From positions 1 through 51,224 of the forward strand of contig NZ_JPXX01000026.1 of assembly GCF_000771875.1 (NCBI RefSeq): a DNA stretch of 51,224 nt, written 5' to 3'. Each line of letters starts with the position of its first letter. Within the stretch, counting starts at the first letter, position 1. The notes under the pieces were generated by a model. It was given only the letters and a program-made list of their open reading frames with translations. It made no database searches and was not told the DNA's origin. Shown piece after piece: positions 47,982-51,224 of this stretch. The stretch comes from Gallibacterium genomosp. 1. Lineage in GTDB: Bacteria; Pseudomonadota; Gammaproteobacteria; Enterobacterales; Pasteurellaceae. The position numbers were made by a program, and so were the translations under genes.

Positions 47982-49064
47982 TTAAAAACTAATTTCAGTA
48001 GATAAAAGCTCACTAACTTTATCATTTAATTGTTTTTTTATTTCTAATATATTCAAATGCTTTTTGGAAACCTCTCTCATTTCATCTAAACAATAGTCAC
48101 CATTACTATCTATAGGTATTGAAATCTTAACATTATCGATCATTCGTGGTGTTAATTTTGAAAACTCATTTTTATTATTAATGCCTTTTCTACCTTTTGA
48201 TAGATTTCTTAATATTGGCTCTAAAATATATACAACGTAATCTAAATCGATATCAAATGTTTTAGGTGTTAAAATTACTCTATCTGCATTTATAGAAAAA
48301 CACCCCTCTATTATTTTTGTAACTCCAGCAATACCATTTATTGATATTGAAACATAACGACCATCATAGTCGTAAGTATTCATATACCCTAAAGGCTCAT
48401 CATTTGCGGCAGAATAAATAGGGTATTCCCCTGCATTTTGCTTACAATAATTCTTTGTATATAGACTATTTCCTCTAGTTACATAAAAAAGTTTATGGAT
48501 GGGTTCATTTATATAATTATATTTATCAGAATGAGGTATTTTCACATCAATTCTATTGATATAATTTTGTCTATCTTCAAGCTCTTTCTTTTTAATCTCT
48601 ATAGACTTATATTTACTAATAATTAGATTTTGTGATTCAATATCGTAGTTCCCATTATCATCAATAGGAACTTCAATTAATAATCCTTTAATATTTCTCC
48701 ACGATAATGATGGGACATCACCTTTCTTTTTATGGAGAAAAAATATTGGTTGAAGAATATATTTAAAATACTCTAATACCAAATTTTCAACTTTAGGTAT
48801 TAGAATTGCTCTATGTCCCCCAACATTATGTTTACCATGTAATACTTTCAAAGTACCTGCGTATTCCCCATCTGTTGAATATGTTAAGTTTTCACAGTCA
48901 TAATCATAAGAATCAATAAATCCAAAATGCCCAATTGTTGTTCCAGTGAAAACTTCGTAATCACCACTATGCTGATTACAATATGTTTTAGTATATTTGC
49001 TATTTCCTCTTTTACAATCAAATAGTTTTTCTAGCGTTATACTTTTATAGTTTAATTTAGCCAT
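47982..49064 (-). CDS. hsdS: Specificity (S) subunit of a restriction-modification system
   Basis: A 360-residue S subunit with two target-recognition domains (about residues 8-150 and 188-330), each followed by a conserved helix (about 153-175, ISKYKSIEIKKKELEDRQN; and 330-355, SKKHLNILEIKKQLNDKVS). The two halves are visibly related: CKRGNSKYTKTYCNQHSG versus VTRGNSLYTKNYCKQNAG. The length is like the B subunit of BcgI (about 341) and shorter than many HsdS. The ATG overlaps the end of the methylase gene by 13 bases, so the two are co-translated. The region is AT-rich compared with the core. Confidence 0.92.
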   Translation of the reverse strand: MAKLNYKSITLEKLFDCKRGNSKYTKTYCNQHSGDYEVFTGTTIGHFGFIDSYDYDCENLTYSTDGEYAGTLKVLHGKHNVGGHRAILIPKVENLVLEYFKYILQPIFFLHKKKGDVPSLSWRNIKGLLIEVPIDDNGNYDIESQNLIISKYKSIEIKKKELEDRQNYINRIDVKIPHSDKYNYINEPIHKLFYVTRGNSLYTKNYCKQNAGEYPIYSAANDEPLGYMNTYDYDGRYVSISINGIAGVTKIIEGCFSINADRVILTPKTFDIDLDYVVYILEPILRNLSKGRKGINNKNEFSKLTPRMIDNVKISIPIDSNGDYCLDEMREVSKKHLNILEIKKQLNDKVSELLSTEISF

Positions 49065-51154
49065 TCAATTTCTTCCTTAAAATCTTTTAGAGTTGAGATC
49101 ATATCTGATAATAGATCTTGAAACTCTGTAGGACTTACAAAAGTTTTAGCTTTTTTTAAACCAATTTCAACTTTTTCTTCTTCTGTCCACCAATTTTCGA
49201 TTATCCAAGACTTGTCAGGGTCAAACTCATCAATTGGTATCAATTTTAGTTTACGATCATCTTCAATATAAGATTTAATTGGCTCAATAAGCTCTTTTTT
49301 ATTAAAGTTTTTAAAAAAGTTATATTTTATAGCGGCTTCTTTTAAGTCATTATCGTCTATATCAAACCTATAAGAATCTAGACTTTCACCAATAGAGTTA
49401 GCTATATATGTAAAAACTGGATAATCTTGTTTTGCATGTTCATTTATTTCTTGATGTGTTTTCTTTCTTATAGTAAGAATATATGTTTTTTTAGGTGTAT
49501 TAAAGAATGCACCAACAGGTAGTGAAATAATATTTTCTATAAAGAAATTATTTAACATATATTTCTTTAGATTATGATTTATATAATTAGAGAATATTCC
49601 ATCCGGTAATACAACTGATGCGACCCCGTTATGTGATAAAGACTTCATTATCCATTCTAAAAATAAACTTTCAACTCCTCCTCCGTTTAATTTATATTTA
49701 TCAGTCTCTTTAGCTGAATCCATCATTGGTTTGGACTGAAAATATGGAGGGTTTGCTAATATTAGATCGTATTTATTTTCTTCAAGATTTGATAAAGTAC
49801 CTAACATAGTTTTATGTAAATTAAAAGTTTTGTTCAATAATTCATTAGCAATATTTTTAACATCTTGTAATGAGTTATTATCTTGAAATAGTTGCGAAAA
49901 ATAAATAAGCATGTTGGCTTTAGCTAAAATAATAGTTAAATCATCTTTATCTGACATCATTTTATCAAAGCCATAAAGTTCTATCTTACTTTTCAGTTCA
50001 CCATCATGATAACTGTAAAGATCTTGTATTTTTGTTTCAACAGCTTCGAGAAGAAACTTTCCAACACCACAAGCAGGATCACAGATTTTCATACCTTCCT
50101 TTATATCGACCATTGAAACCATTTCATTAACAATCTTTAATGGAGTAAAAAACTGCCCCATATTAGAAGTTTCATTTGAATTTTTCATAAATGTTTCAAA
50201 TAGTTTTGATTTAAAGTCATTTGATATCCTTAAAAATTTCCCATTATTTTTTTCATAGCGTTCAAATTCTTCAATAACTTGTTTAAATATTTTATCAGTA
50301 TCATCAATACTGATGTATTCATTATAATCACCTCGTTCAACATGAAATACTTGTCCATTAATAATACTGGTCCCATCCTCACCTTCTGGAAACAAAGTTT
50401 TCATAGTCTCCCTTGCTCCATCAATATATTTTCCTAAAACATCAGCATCAGTTGTAACTGGATTCTCTCTTTTATATTCATTAGAGTACATTTTAGATAT
50501 ATAAGAAAAAGAGTTTTCTCCTTTTAATACACCAATATCAGACAAGTATTTAAATAAGAATAATTCAACAAATGTATAGAGTGACTTCTTTGATGATGCA
50601 AATGTTAGGTTAACTAAAATTCTATTTATCTTTACTGCTAAATCGGTTGGATCTAACTCTTCCTTTTTTAATATCTTATCATTATCATTACTAATAGATT
50701 GGCTAATATCATTTATTAATTTAGCTATTTGTTTGGCGTTTTCTTTTGGCTTTATTTGTAAATCAACGATATTCCCATCTTCATCTAATATAGGATTACC
50801 AGTATTTGGGTTAACCCAAATAAATCTATCTCCATCATTTACTACATAAATCAGAGCATTAACAGCTTTAGCTACATCAATTTCTTGATTTATTGCATTT
50901 GATATGTCTTTATTTGTTTTGAATTTATTAGGATGCTTTTGTTCACAATATATAACGATATTTTTATGGTTATCAATAATCAATACATCAGGTTTTTTTC
51001 TTAATAAATTTCTACTTATTGAAAATTTTTTTATGTATTTTGACTTCATTAAGCTTGAGATCGTAGTTGAACCTAAGCTAAAACATTCATATTTATCAAG
51101 AATATGAACGCTATGAGAAAACAATTCATTTTGTATTAGTTGCTCAGATTTCAT
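49052..51154 (-). CDS. Nuclease-methylase fusion (RM subunit, BcgI-like / type I-like N6-adenine methylase)
   Basis: A 700-residue protein from ATG 51154, preceded by GGGAGG. The first 130 residues look like an HsdR-N-type nuclease: PD at 55-56, then E-Q-K at 71-73 in VIYCEQKHP, a PD-(D/E)xK set. A helical part (about 160-310) follows, then the type I-like methylase with GQFFTP (333-338), the SAM motif DPACGVGKFLL (359-369) and the catalytic NPPY (468-471). No helicase motif is present. A single chain with cutting and methylating parts plus a separate S subunit is the plan of BcgI (type IIB). An hsdR gene to the right of the window cannot be excluded. Confidence 0.85.
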   Translation of the reverse strand: MKSEQLIQNELFSHSVHILDKYECFSLGSTTISSLMKSKYIKKFSISRNLLRKKPDVLIIDNHKNIVIYCEQKHPNKFKTNKDISNAINQEIDVAKAVNALIYVVNDGDRFIWVNPNTGNPILDEDGNIVDLQIKPKENAKQIAKLINDISQSISNDNDKILKKEELDPTDLAVKINRILVNLTFASSKKSLYTFVELFLFKYLSDIGVLKGENSFSYISKMYSNEYKRENPVTTDADVLGKYIDGARETMKTLFPEGEDGTSIINGQVFHVERGDYNEYISIDDTDKIFKQVIEEFERYEKNNGKFLRISNDFKSKLFETFMKNSNETSNMGQFFTPLKIVNEMVSMVDIKEGMKICDPACGVGKFLLEAVETKIQDLYSYHDGELKSKIELYGFDKMMSDKDDLTIILAKANMLIYFSQLFQDNNSLQDVKNIANELLNKTFNLHKTMLGTLSNLEENKYDLILANPPYFQSKPMMDSAKETDKYKLNGGGVESLFLEWIMKSLSHNGVASVVLPDGIFSNYINHNLKKYMLNNFFIENIISLPVGAFFNTPKKTYILTIRKKTHQEINEHAKQDYPVFTYIANSIGESLDSYRFDIDDNDLKEAAIKYNFFKNFNKKELIEPIKSYIEDDRKLKLIPIDEFDPDKSWIIENWWTEEEKVEIGLKKAKTFVSPTEFQDLLSDMISTLKDFKEEIEWLN

Positions 51155-51207
51155 TAACAACCTCCCAAAATAAATTTGCAAGGTTGATATTTAGGGAATA
51201 AGCTATT

Positions 51208-51223
51208 TGTAGGCTTGTAGGCT
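51208..51223. repeat. Tandem 8-base repeat at the right edge
   Basis: TGTAGGCT occurs twice head to tail, 54 bases upstream of the restriction-methylase start, and may continue past the window edge. Only two copies can be seen. Confidence 0.4.
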
Positions 51224-51224
51224 T

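Overview
The window looks like a Pasteurellaceae chromosome. The protein families and gene order are gammaproteobacterial (upp-uraA-hda opposite purMN, mutH next to a TerC gene, corC-lnt, mreBCD, sucABCD beside gltA). The 9-base Haemophilus-type uptake signal AAGTGCGGT or its complement occurs at least five times (3404, 7979, 26940, 32491, 36520). I cannot name the genus; a citrate synthase next to a full sucABCD set argues against Haemophilus influenzae itself, which is known to lack gltA.

Layout. (1) Positions 1-357 hold the N-terminal part of a tyrosine recombinase whose 5' end faces a tRNA-Leu(CAA) at 583-667, the usual junction of an integrated island running off the left edge. A near-consensus LexA box lies between them. 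(2) 0.8-44.3 kb is core chromosome: metR/metE with tandem MetJ boxes, rng, a histidine phosphatase, a decayed IS200/IS605 element with a nearly intact TnpB pseudogene, tldD, argD with an ARG box, corC-lnt, sucABCD divergent from gltA with a CRP-like site, an acrR-acrA-acrB efflux operon with a palindromic operator, a small trimeric autotransporter behind a poly-C promoter, mreBCD, perM, upp-uraA-hda, purMN with a PurR box, terC-mutH, a 600-base AT-rich gap with a DnaA-box cluster, pflA, galE, an AmpG-like transporter, adk and an AEC transporter. (3) From 44.8 kb two identical tRNA-Asp genes mark the start of an AT-rich accessory segment: a three-gene set (IS1595-family transposase, a membrane protein, and a protein ending in an SSB-like acidic tip), a fragment of a second IS1595-type transposase, and a two-gene restriction-modification system.

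How the genes work together. sucABCD and gltA supply the oxoglutarate-to-succinate arm and entry step of the TCA cycle. metR-metE, argD and purMN each carry the operator expected for their pathway (MetJ/MetR, ArgR, PurR). mreBCD sets rod shape. acrRAB is a self-regulated RND pump. The restriction system couples a nuclease-methylase fusion to a two-domain specificity subunit, which resembles the BcgI type more than a standard three-subunit type I system.

Most interesting points: the SSB-tail protein in a probable IS passenger cassette (45227-47240), the C10 tract inside the spacer of the autotransporter promoter (28342-28371), the LexA box beside the integrase (451-470), the DnaA-box cluster (38978-39271), and the fused nuclease-methylase (49052-51154). 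Functions are inferred from sequence reading only; no database search was run.
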